Assembly: GCA_043228905.1 (NCBI GenBank)
Contig: JBHGNT010000001.1
Coordinates: 18,228,001 to 18,292,000 of the forward strand
Origin: Azolla caroliniana
Lineage: Eukaryota > Polypodiophyta
Reading direction: 5' to 3'
DNA length: 64,000 bases
How positions within the stretch are numbered: the first letter of the stretch is position 1; each line of letters begins with the position of its first letter. Positions 54,208 through 64,000 of this stretch are shown here, one piece after another. Both the position numbers and the translations under genes were made by a program. A model generated the notes under the pieces. It worked only from the letters and a program-made list of their open reading frames with translations. It was not told the DNA's origin and ran no database searches.

Positions 54208-55198
54208 TGTACATAAAATATATGTGTTATAGTATTGTATGGTTTAAACCATGAAATGTACTACATGTGCTCCATATAGCATACATGCAAGAGCCTCTCT
54301 GCATGTGCGCCACATGGCCCACATGTAGAACTATCTCCTCCCTATAAAAGGAGAAGGGAGTACGGTCACAAGGGATATGAAAGGAATTGAAATCGAAGAA
54401 CCATATTGTATGATATATCAAGAGAATCAAATAGAATTATATTACTTAAGAGATATCATAAGATAGAAAGAGCAAGAGAAGAAAAAAAGACAAGAGAAGA
54501 GCTAGTTTGGTGGTTGTGGTGCTCAACTCGCAACGAAAGGGCGACAGTTCGATTCTTATCATCATTGAAATATTGAAGTGAAGATTGGCTTACTATCAAG
54601 AAATAGAAGAGTGATTACCTTGTGAGACAAAGTTCGAATTCAACAACGCTCGCAACCATTTGTAACTCTTTCGTCAAATAATTATAAATCTCTTTTATTT
54701 CTTCAAATATCATTCTATATCCTATCTTTTCATATCTTGTTGATCACTATTTATCTATTTCTACTCTTTTGTCTCTTCCGTCCAAAATCCCAACAATTCC
54801 TTCCTCATTTTCACGTTATCTTCTGTCGACACAACGGTATGCTTCTAGGCGAGCCATGCCACGACACCATGTGGTGAGGGACTCAAGCAGACTATATTCC
54901 TAGTACAGTAAACAAGAATATTGTACGCAAAATTAGTGCCAGGCTCATTTATGAGCATTCAAGTACTAATAGTTCTTGTGCTAGCCCACTCATCAACGCT
55001 TGTATAAAAAGTGCTCACTAAGTGCAAAGTATGTACAGAGTGTTATTCCTCTTGATATAATTTTTTGTTTGCTCTCTCTATCTCAATCTCTCTCTCATTC
55101 TCTATGTTCTCTGCATTTACCGAACTGTTGTGTTTCCAAACATCAATTGTATACTATGTGTGTTTTATGCACGCTTTCAAACATCGTATTCTTTTACA

Positions 55199-57050
55199 AT
55201 GCACCATATACTCGTTATACCCATACCGAACTAGGAGGTGCTTCTGGAGGGCAGATCGGCACAATTTCTACTCTACCGACTCCAACCTCTTCTCTAGAGC
55301 TCCGCTCCGTCTTCTAGCTTCCCGAAATCGGATTCACTCCGATCCAACTCGTCTTTACCAATGTCGTATTCCAGCATCTTCTTCTTTACCTTCTCTTTGC
55401 TCGTGAACCGTCTCCTTCGTTCCTTGCATGGGGAGAACACGACCGAGACGTCGCCACTTGTTGGCTTGTCATTCGGTTGACCGCTCCGGCTTAACGAGTC
55501 CGGATTGGGTCCACTGATCCGAAGGGAAGTCAAACTATCCAATTGTTCAGATTCTGCTATGCTTCCCTCTGTTCCAAAATCCGTTCTCTCATGCCCAGCA
55601 ATGGCTCGGGTTCAGTTGATGAGAAGTACCAGGATGCCAATTCATCAAAAAAGACATCACGACTAACTCAGAATTGCTTTGATTGGGGGTTGTAGCTTTT
55701 GTACCCGTTCTGCTCGTCGAAATAGCCAACCAAGATACACTTCTCGACTTTGGCATCCAGCTTCTTTTGCTTCTCATCCGGCACATGCACTTATGCAATG
55801 TTGTAGGATACCTGAAGGTGTGCCAAGTTCGGCTTCAGTTCGAAATATAGTTCATGTGGTGACACCTTCATGCGGTGATTCTATATGTAGACGGTTGTCC
55901 GAATTGCTTCGGCCCAATAAATCCGGGGCATGCTCTTCTCCTCCTACATTGCCCTTGCCGATTCTACTAACATCCGGTTCCGTCATTCGGCCACACCGTT
56001 CTGCACCGGTGTGTATCTACAGGAGAACTCTTGACGAATTCCCTTGGTTTGCAAATAACTTGTGAACTAGCCGGAAAAATATTCTTTTCCGCCATCCGAT
56101 CTTAGACACTTGATCTTCCTTCTGGTTGTTCATTGTACATGACTCTTTAAGTTCCGGAAACACAAGAAGACTTTGCTTTTCTTATCGATCAAGTAGATCC
56201 ATGTGTGTCGGCTGAAATTGTCGATGAAGGAGACAGAAATATCGGCTCCCGCCGATGCCCACATTTTGTGTCGGTGCCCACACATCTGAATAGATAAGAT
56301 CGAGCCGGTTCCGGCTCCGACTCTTCTCGTTGGGGAATGGAAGCCTATGCTACTTCCCTAGCTGACAGGCTTCACAAATTTGGCCTTTCTGGCCACTACA
56401 CTTCAGAAGTCCAGAAACCACGTGTTTCGGTTGCATCTCCTGAACCTTCTGGAACTTGATGTGGTCGATCCTCTTATGGCACAGGTAGATGTCCGATCTG
56501 ACCTTTTGTGCTTTCGCAAACATAGCGGTGCCTACATTATTGGTTTCGAGGATGAACATTCTTCCATCCTGGCGCCCTTGCACGATGATCTAGCCTTCCT
56601 CCTCGATGAAGCATCCGTGGTGAGTAAATTAGACCTCCATTCTTTGATCCACAATCTGACTGACCGATACCAAGTTCTTGGTTATTGTCAATACATGTAG
56701 GACGTTCCTCATGATTCCCTTCTAGCCAACATGACTCAGAGGGACATCTTCGATGTGGGGTGTCATCTCCAGTTTCGACCACCCCCAGCTTCTCCGCGTT
56801 CTCGAGAAAGGAGAACCACTCTTTGTGGTTCGTCATATGGTTTGATGCTCTAGAGTCCACATACCAAACTTCTTCCAACTTCGAGTCGGATGCAGCCATT
56901 CGGTTGGCCTTATGCTTCATTACAAGGGCCAGTCCTAACTCAGCTCTCTCCGAGCCTCCGGTGACGTGCGATCGGTGACTCCTGTCTACGTCCCTCCGGC
57001 TCGATCCGGCTTTGTCCGAATTGGCTCTATGTGCAGGCTTTGAAATGAGC
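55199..57050 (-). pseudogene. pol: copia M: gag end, protease, integrase, pre-RT
   Basis: The minus strand reads leftwards. Protease is WYVDSRASNHMTNHKEW (56,860; catalytic Gly is Arg), then GVVETGDDTPH. The integrase finger is CHKRIDHIKF and ICEACQLGK (56,500-56,350). Integrase-end pieces and the pre-RT linker CKERRRRFTSKEKVKKKML (about 55,420) follow. Stops and frameshifts are many. Its RT continues at 48,484-48,835 on the far side of copia B. It is the outermost element of the nest. Confidence 0.85.
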
Positions 57051-57134
57051 TAAAGAACAAAGGAAACAAACATCATAGCAAGAAGATATATCAAAATTAG
57101 TGTTTGTCCTTCTCCAACATCTCCAAACTTTGCC

Positions 57135-57176
<42 letters not shown>

Positions 57177-57619
57177 CTGTGTGTTTTCATTCTTCTAAAT
57201 CACTCGCTCAATTAATTAACCAAATAATGACTTTAATTAAATGGAACTCTGCTTCAAGAAATAAAAATAAATTCTTTCTCTCACACTCTCACTCTATCTG
57301 TGCATCTCTCCCTCTCTCCTCTCACATTTGAACCCCCTTGGGAGGGGGTGGAGCCGCCACCCACCCATAAACACTTGTGAGACAGAGTGACAGAAAGAAT
57401 TGAGACAAACACGATTGAGGGTAACTTCAATATATTTCTCCTTTTTTCATGCCCCACGGGTGGGGTTTAAATAGTACAAAATCTTATCATTATAAAAAGC
57501 CGAGTGATGGTAGTTACACCTACTTAGCCCACCAAACACTCACACATTCACATTTCATATTACACCTTACACACCTTCCACATTACACCTAACCCTCCCG
57601 TAGACCTATACGGGTAACA
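57051..57619 (-). mobile_element. LTR of the TGTTACC family (minus strand)
   Basis: The minus strand begins TGTTACCCGTATAGGTC at 57,619 and contains TTTAAACCCCACCCGTGG and a CCCTCCCAAGGGGGTT block shared with 5054-5573. The left end near 57,051 is approximate. It interrupts a gypsy RT frame. Confidence 0.6.
57136..57172. repeat. (CT)n microsatellite
   Basis: About 18 CT units in the U5 side of the LTR. Confidence 0.95.
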
Positions 57620-57778
57620 CTGACTATCGACCGCCAATTGGAATTGATTGTATCCAGAGTAGAGATCGCTAACGGAGTAGATGGACCTGTGTCGTGAAAA
57701 ATCCGTCACTATGTGCAGATCTTGAGGCAGAACCACCTGGGTTATGGATTGGAAGGAATTAGAGCTCGTACACACAAC
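57620..57778 (-). pseudogene. pol: gypsy RT fragment
   Basis: The minus strand reads SFQSITQVVLPQDLHIVTDF and YSVSDLYSGYNQFQLAVDS, the RT palm segment around the first catalytic Asp (SDLYSGYNQ). Only about 50 codons survive, cut on both sides by LTRs. Confidence 0.65.
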
Positions 57779-58490
57779 ACAATCAAAATTTACACATAAG
57801 ACAAGTAGATGAAAGAGAACATTCGTTTATACCAAAATAATAGATTCTTTATATTTTTTAAAATACTGTTATAATGGGTTGGATATCAATATTAGAGATC
57901 ATTTTTGAAAGAAGGGAGCTTCAGCAACCATATCAGGAGTGGTTCGATATCAATCCGAGAGATTGATTTCCAAGGATTTGAGAGAGAAAAATGGAGAAAA
58001 GAAGAGACTGGAATATATAAGGAGTTCTTGTTGATCATGGCCCTTGATGTTCAGTTGCATGCGTCCACACATGACCTTACTTTAGTTGCATGGCCTCTAC
58101 TTTTAATTGCATGCTTCCACAAATGATCTTTACTTTAGTTTCATGGCCTCTACTTTTAGATGCATGCGTCCACACATGACCATTACTTTAGTTACATCCG
58201 ACCATCCGTATAATTCGACCGCATGATCCAATCATTCATAATGTTCGGGCCACACATGATCCGTACATGCGTCCCGACCGACCGACCCATGCCGAACGTT
58301 CCGAACCGGCCTCCAAAATCATTTCAAGCAGTTCATCCGCAACCATCCATCTAGGCAATTCAACCGCATCTATCCATACGAACAGTTCTGGCCAAATCAC
58401 CCTGACCGTTCTGTGCGCCAAGCACATCCGATTTCCTATGAGAAAAATGCGAATGTCTTCCCATGTCTTTCAAGCATTCCGCAGAACATT
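57779..58490 (-). mobile_element. 3' LTR of a gag-protease gypsy element
   Basis: It shares with 61,360-62,170 the stretches GTTGCATGCGTCCACACATG, ATCACCCTGAC..TTCT and CATCC..CTA..CAATTCAACC, in the same orientation. TTGCATG-type repeats fill the centre. Ends are approximate. Confidence 0.6.
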
Positions 58491-61231
58491 CACTCCTCTT
58501 CAGGGAGGAGGAAATCCTCCCTTCCAACTCATAGCTTTCCTTTCGTCTCTTCAGTGAAGAAATGACCTATTGTCTTCGCATCCCTTAAGCTTGGATCGTT
58601 CGCAACTTCCTACATCCTTTGCCAACTATCTTCCAGTAGCGGAACCGCAACTAGCTTGATCTTCCTATCCACCAGTTTATATTTTGTGTTGACTTGAGCT
58701 TCCTCCATCAAGATGCCTCGATGATAGCGTAAATGTTGACAGAGTTAACGGAAATCACATGTTGATCGTGAAGATAGCTCAAGTCCACGACTTCCTCGAT
58801 TTCGCCGATGGTGTCGTTAAATGAGGCTTCTTCCAGAATATGAGTTCCAAATTCTTCTTCTCCTATTATGCTTTCTTCTTTCAACACCTTCTCGAAGTCT
58901 TGTATCCAATGCTTGTCGTTCTTGATGGGTAGTTTACATGCACCGCTAGGTGTGACACATGTTGCTTCTCCTTGCAATCCATGCGCTCTACTTCCTTGTG
59001 GGGACTTTATGATTGTTTGGACTATTTGTGCCCCACATTTCAATAGTCTGCTCTAAAAATCCGAGGATTTTCCTCCAAGGCTATCTCGGTTTCTTTCATG
59101 ATTAGCTCGCACCGTCAAGAATTGAACAGATCTTTGAATGTCAAGGCTTTTGACTTGCACGAAGCCTACTCCATTATCGAACACCTTGGTCTCCATCCGA
59201 GACGATGTGATATACGATTTTCCTAGAATGACAGGATGCGAAGCCGAGTCTTGCACGAAGAAGTGTTGATCAATATCCACATCCCCAATCATGACTATAA
59301 CATTGGGGCAAGCTCCATACAAGTCCTCGGTGGCCTTTGTCGCCGCTCGAATCTTCCATCCGTGGTTCATATTAATCGACCATCTTCCTTTCTCGTAAAA
59401 CTCGGTCGACATGAGGTTGATCTCCGAACCATGGTCAATCAAGGCTACCACGGTCTCTTTCTTCTCTCTGATCTTCACCAACATCTTCGTTGTCGCTCTT
59501 GCCCAATGAGGTCAAGAGTAATGGTTGTCCGCCATCATTTCTTCTTCCTCCTCCTCTTCCGATCTTTCCATGATTATGACACTTGTTTTCACCTCCTCGT
59601 CATCTAATTGTTGCCGCTTCCATTTAATGAGGTCCATGATAGTATCATGGAACTCCTTCTTAGCAATCCCAAGGAGTTCTCTCAAAGTAAGGTCGACATG
59701 ACTGTGTAAAACCTTCTCCTCAAGGACCTTACGTAAGTTAGCTGTTTGTTCTATGTCCGACCTTAGCTTGTAAATTGGCACCACTCGTTCTCTTCCTTTC
59801 TCCGCAGATTCATCGACTTCCATCTGAGCAGGTTGGCTCGATCCTCCGGGCTTCATGCTTGTTTCTCCAACCTCTTTTCATGGCATAGGTTGGGCTTTCC
59901 CTTCTTTCCCCGCATTCCTCGTGTTGGGACGCTTTGATGTGCCACCTTCTTCACCATTTCTTTCCTCTTCTCTTCGATAAGAGCTTCATAGTTGTCGCAC
60001 ACAACCTCCACATGTTTTATCGTCGATTGGATCCAACCATCCGGTAACTCGTCACACATTCCGATCAACAAGTTTTAGATCCTCCAAATCAATTTTTCCT
60101 TTGTTCTTGCACTCGAAGACCTTCGGCCAAAACCCAACTCCTTGCTTGATCTTCTTTAGATTCTCTCTTCCAACTCGTATCCCGGCAAATGCGGCATAGT
60201 GCATAGCTTCCACATGCCTTGCGTCTTCGTCTTCCACAATCTTTTTTAGCCCGCCTCTTCCAAAGTTCACTTGTAGTGGCTTTCGGGTCTCGCTCGAGTA
60301 GATCATGTTGTCGTCCAAATAGACCACGTTCTTGTGAATTGCATCTTGCAAGTCCGCAAACTCCCTTCGTGAGTGGTCGAAGCTGTCGCACCACACACAT
60401 CTAAACGCTTCTTTTCCCTTGGGCCTGTGTCAACCTAAGATGGCCAGTGATACTGCTTAAAAATTCTTGGAGAGCTCTTCAATTATAGATTCTTCCATCG
60501 CTTTCTTGTAGAAATTATGGATCAGCTTGCTCGGCTCGATCATCGCAGGCGCCTTCCTTCTCCAACGATTGTGGATTCTCCACATTAGTTTCCTCTAGCC
60601 ATTGTCGACGCTTGTCAAGACGACTACAAGCCTTCTTCACCGCCACCTAGTCCGCTACCAAGCCATTTGGACACGTTTCATCCTCCAAAAGGCTCCCCAA
60701 TTCTCATCGGTCTTTCGTATCCACCACCTTCAGGAACAACATGACTTTATCTCCATTGAGAACTCGTTCATGAGTACTCAGAAGTCGGTTGTATTTCTGG
60801 TCGAAATCCACATATACTCCTGACGCACACAGATTCTTCCCTTTCTTCTCGAACCAAATCATTAGCGCATGTTGAGTCATCCTTGACGCATCTTATAGCA
60901 TGTATTAAGCAAGAAGCGCCTTTTCGAACTCCGCCCAAGTTGTGCACTTGTTTTGGATTTCCATGACGCGTTCGAAGAATCCTGGTTCCACCACACGCCT
61001 AAATCGAGAAATTGGTTTAAGATCATGGAAATCCCTCTGCTACATCTCATTCCAATAGGTAGCAAGGAAATCTGTGATGTTCTTGCCACCAAATCATCTT
61101 GCTATCTCCATTGTTTGATCGATAGCATTGTCGATTAAAGACTCCCGATCTCTCGCCTTCAACATGTACTCCACGACGGACACCATGCCTTTCATTAATT
61201 CCTCTCCTTGAGTTCCGCTTATTGAATCCAT
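58491..61231 (-). pseudogene. gag: gypsy gag-protease (element lacking RT and integrase)
   Basis: Gag starts at ATG 61,231-61,229 (MDSISGTQGEELMKGMVSVV). It contains WFGGKNITDFLATYWNEM-like sequence and a damaged knuckle CDSFDHSRREF with YGRGG-like NFGRGGLKKIVED (60,390-60,240). A DUF4100-like block PIYKLRSDIEQTANLRKVL lies at about 59,770. The retropepsin region LIDHGSEINLMSTEFY (about 59,450-59,400) keeps a DHG active-site-like triad. The frame then fades to about 58,710. No RT, RNase H or integrase remains between the LTRs. Confidence 0.7.
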
Positions 61232-61359
61232 AGTCGTACTTGATATCCTCTTGCCGCCTCGTTTTTCACGTCGGGTTCACCAAAGATGTCGCGAAAATAC
61301 GACGAAGATATACGTGAACTTGAGGTAGGACCCCAGGGCCTCTGACCAGAGGATACCAA

Positions 61360-62170
61360 ATTCGTGCATTTATACTTTAAGAATTAACGAAAATGAGAAA
61401 GTTTGATAAATTTCATTAGCAAAGGAAAATAAAAATTACAATCTATCCCTCCCAAGATTGAGATTACAGAAGTTTGGGTTTCAAGAGATTAATAGATAAA
61501 AACAATTAGGGTTTTTAAGAGCTATGGCTTCCGTAAAGAAAATTAGGGTTTATGCAAGAGATAGCCTCAATCCCTTAAGGAAAAAAATTAACCCCTATTC
61601 CATTGTGCTTTCCATCCTTATATAGTGATGGGAGAGACTTAGCACATAGCAATCCATGCTTTTTCTAACTATCGACTTCATGCTTTTTCTTCTAATAATA
61701 GTGTTCATGCACGTGAGATGTCCATGAATAGCTTTTTCGATCATGCATTGTCCTTTAACTAAAGTTTTAAGCACTCTACATTCAGTTGCATGCGTCCACA
61801 CATGACCTTTACTTTAGTTGCATGTGACCGTCCTTACAATTCGTCTGCATGATCGTATCATTCGTAAAGTTTGACCCATGCATGACCCATACAAGACGAC
61901 TGATCCGTGCATCTCGATCGATCTGTGCACCGTGACCAATCCAAAATAATTTTTAGAAATTCATCCACACTCGTCCGTCTAAGCAAATCGACCGCACCCG
62001 TCCATCCAAACAATTCAACTCAGATCACCCTGACAGTTCTATGCTCCAAACACACGGATATGAAGTATGGGTTCTAGGTCTGCTTATATACTAATGGATC
62101 CGATATTGTCCTATCTATGTGGGATATCTTACAGTTTTGTTTCCCAATATTCTCAAACTTTATACTAACA
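61360..62170 (-). mobile_element. 5' LTR of the gag-protease gypsy element
   Basis: Paired with 57,779-58,490. Internal sequence GGTATCCTCTGGTCAGAGGC (61,336-61,355, minus strand) follows its end and may be the primer site region. The minus strand starts TGTTAGTATAAAGTTTGAG at 62,170, and ATATAAGCAGACC lies near 62,090. The start is uncertain because homology with the partner LTR begins only near 62,065. Confidence 0.55.
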
Positions 62171-63109
62171 CAAGATTCCTTGTCGATCTTTAGAAAGGTA
62201 CACTTTACGTACCCCTTTCAAGCACACGATCATTACAAAAATGTTGGCTGAATCTAAATCTTCGTAGTCAAATCATAATATACGGCCATACATAAATGCA
62301 GTGTCTTTTTTAAGGTGACTGTCGTCATTCTTCTTTGTCGTATACATCACGACTTTTTTCTTGGAGTCGACGTACTGCATACACCATTCATTGTCTATTA
62401 GATCACGGATAGGAAGGTCCTCTCCACCAGTAGCATGAACATTTTCTTTTGGCGAACTTCTTCGAATGGTTGAGATTTTGTCTCATTGAAGAGAAGTTTT
62501 TTTCCTCTCTTCATGTTCTAAGGAACTATTTGTTTCTGGGTCTCGACTGGAGAGCCCTGATATCAGAGCTTTATTTTCTTCACAGGTCGGTCTGACAAGT
62601 TCTCAAATGACCTATTTAAGAAAGGACGTGCGAAAATATAAGTTAGTTCGTTCCCTAGATTTAGCTTACCTATTAAAATACACATAAGCAGAGTAAGACA
62701 AAAACTAGCAAGCGACTTGTGCTAAACTCTAAATTTCAATCATATTTTCTGTGAACACGATACACCTTTATTGTGAATTTAAATTTAGTAAGGGCTATTG
62801 AACTTGGAAAATTATATATCTTCATAAATTTACAAGGATATGTATCATATTGGAGGGTATGTATGGTCATATTGATTTTGGTGCCAAGGTATGGTCACAT
62901 TGGTATCATAAACGTAATTCGTGTGTTATTTTCTATTATTTCAAGCTATTATAGGTCATACAACCTATGTCAATAAGGGCACTAAATGTTACAAAATTTA
63001 GCAAATTTTGCTAAAAATGTCTGAATTGGACATCAAATTGGTATCTTTTCACACGTATATCAATAAGTTCCCCTAAACACACAGTATTCCTGTTTAAAAA
63101 GAGTGTTTT

Positions 63110-63400
63110 ATACAGGAACTTGATACGGTGTATCGAGTTCCTGTATAAAACCCCCACTTTAAACAAGAACTCGATATGGCGTATTGAATTCCTGTTTAAA
63201 AAGAGTGTTTTAGACAAGAACTCGATACGGTGTATCGAGTTCCTGTTTAAAGTGGGGGTTTTAGACAAGAACTCGATACGGCATATCGAGTTCCGATATA
63301 AAACCCCCACTTTAAACAGGAATTCCATATGCCATATTGAGTTCCCCATGATAATAGAGAACTCTACAAAGGAACTCGATACCCAGTATCGAGTTCTAGT
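63110..63400. repeat. foldback palindrome array inside intron 1 of gene copy 2
   Basis: AACTCGATACGG / TATCGAGTTCCTG motifs alternate in both orientations about ten times, separated by TTTAAACAGG and GTTTTATA spacers. The core is like that of the 30-32 kb foldback element but with CCTG in place of CATG. Confidence 0.85.
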
Positions 63401-63600
63401 GATTGAAAATCATATTGTAAACAAAAGTGTCCGTACAGTCAAGCGCTTACCTGGTATCTTGGCGTTCACTCTTCTTAGAAGACATGATTGTCGTGGTAGA
63501 TGCTAACGGGGAGATGACGATTGTTGTTACATGCTCTGGGCTCTGTTTGCTCATGTGCTCTGTTCTACGTGTGAGTGATCGCGAAATGAGGGGGTCTTCC

Positions 63601-63608
63601 TATTTATA
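63601..63608 (-). promoter_or_regulatory. TATA box of gene copy 2
   Basis: The minus strand reads TATAAATA, about 115 bp upstream of the exon 1 ATG, matching the arrangement in copy 1. Confidence 0.6.
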
Positions 63609-63739
63609 AGGATTGACCACAGTTACTTTAACCATGGTTGTTAAACTTCAAGTTAGTTAGTTAGACCTAAGAGAGAGTTTCTTTGACCTTAGTACACTTT
63701 TTTCTTAGACCTTAGTACACTTTATTCATTACATAATCT

Positions 63740-64000
63740 TGAATGTACCAATGATTGGGTATTGAAACCAATATAATTATGACTCTCTAATGGGTTTAAA
63801 TTAAATGATGTTCATGAATGAATCAATGATTAAATACTGAAACTAACATATTAATGATTATTTTATATTTTTTATTGCCTTTGAAGGGCATGAATAAAAC
63901 AATGATTGAATAGTCTAACCAAAATATTCATGACTCTCTAATGTGCATTATTAAATATGAAGTTCATGAATGAACCAATGATTGAATACTCACATCAACA
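63740..64000. repeat. about 75 bp tandem repeat, 3.5 units
   Basis: Units begin TGAATG(T/A)A(C/T)CAATGATT and contain CATGACTCTCTAATG and AAATGATGTTCA. Repeat starts are near 63,741, 63,816, 63,890 and 63,965. They lie upstream of gene copy 2 and run off the window. Confidence 0.7.

Larger units (their letters stand above)
53838..54866 (+). mobile_element. 1.03 kb insertion with TGTCGTG/CACGACA ends
   Basis: Terminal 7 bp inverted repeats TGTCGTG and CACGACA bound 1,029 bp absent from the other LTR. It contains two tandem tRNA-like units, a CCCTATAAAAGGAGAAGGG promoter-like site at 54,340 and A-rich/T-rich 3' sequence, but no ORF. It could be a solo LTR or a MITE-like element. No clear target duplication is visible. 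Confidence 0.6.
53699..55198 (+). mobile_element. copia B 3' LTR, split by a 1.03 kb insertion
   Basis: The left part 53,699-53,837 and right part 54,867-55,198 together match the 5' LTR at 48,836-49,292. They run from TGTTGAGCGAGCAAGCTC to TCTTTTACA. The flanking ATGCA is the TSD. The two LTRs have visibly diverged (for example GACCGATCAGGGAG versus GACCAATCGAGGAG), so the insertion is older than copia A. Confidence 0.85.
62171..63608 (-). pseudogene. second copy of the ParB/methyltransferase gene, 5' part only
   Basis: TATA box TATAAATA at 63,608-63,601. Exon 1 is 63,485-63,451: MSSKKSERQDT plus AG, then donor GTAAGC, phase 2 as in copy 1. Intron 1 (63,450-62,612) holds a foldback repeat. 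Exon 2 opens at 62,611 after CTTAAATAG (SFENLSDRPVKKIKL). It later has a segment NEWCMQYVDSKKKVVMYTTK and TAFMYGRIL, aligning with VEWTLIYTEEEGDLLLILAK and TFTYGYLW of copy 1 near 18,060. Several stops and frameshifts occur. It is truncated at about 62,171 by a gypsy LTR, so the ParB and methyltransferase domains are absent here. Confidence 0.55.

Noticed and set aside
63011-63506. Repetitive protein frames (NSIRRIEFLFK-type) on both strands
   Set aside because: They are translations of the palindromic TATCGAGTTC repeat array, which reads open on both strands because of its symmetry.

Overview
This window is transposon-packed, AT-leaning nuclear DNA of a land plant or other streptophyte. The evidence is nested Ty1/copia and Ty3/gypsy LTR retrotransposons with plant-type primer sites (initiator-Met-like TGGTATCAGAGC), plant chromoviruses with C-terminal chromodomains, tRNA-derived repeats, GT-AG introns and TATA boxes. 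The gypsy gag at 415-937 (PMEID motif plus CCHC knuckle) resembles Tcn1-like chromoviruses, which from memory are known mainly from non-seed plants; this hints at a bryophyte, lycophyte or fern but does not prove it. I see no intact housekeeping gene, rRNA, genuine tRNA or CRISPR array. Almost every coding region is a decayed pseudogene.

Layout. 1-4.0 kb: inverted chromodomain fragment, then a decayed gypsy gag-pol (+). 4.2-12.6 kb: copia fragments in both orientations enclosing a 5.15 kb segment bounded by inverted arms, with a long minus-strand coiled-coil pseudogene. 12.6-14.3 kb: gypsy LTR, gag and minisatellite. 14.3-20.47 kb: the most unusual unit, a divergent pair made of a minus-strand multi-exon gene encoding a ParB-like domain and a DNA N4/N6-methyltransferase domain, and a plus-strand DUF7869-like (transposase-like) pseudogene. 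20.5-25.6 kb: a second gag-minisatellite composite and a Tat-like gypsy pol hit by a solo LTR. 25.6-29.4 kb: minus-strand chromovirus interrupted by another LTR. 30.06-32.11 kb: foldback element with about 400 bp inverted termini enclosing four tRNA-like repeats. 32.8-57.1 kb: a deep nest, copia M (-) containing chromovirus C (-) containing copia A (+) containing gypsy copy 3 (+) joined to LTR X; copia B (+) is also inserted in copia M. A 2,246 bp near-identical tandem duplication lies at 34,252-38,743. 57.1-62.2 kb: LTR pieces and a gag-protease-only gypsy element (-). 62.2-63.6 kb: 5' part of a second copy of the 15-18.7 kb methyltransferase gene, with the same TATA box, tiny first exon and splice phase.

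Reading. The retrotransposons are a decay landscape with informative target-site duplications (CGTTA for copia A, AAAAT for a solo LTR, ATGC plus one base for copia B). The candidate new system is the divergent ParB/methyltransferase plus DUF7869 unit. It is present as at least one and a half copies, so it is plausibly a DNA transposon that carries its own DNA methyltransferase. Both copies here are broken. All coordinates come from reading by eye; ends marked approximate may be off by tens of bases.
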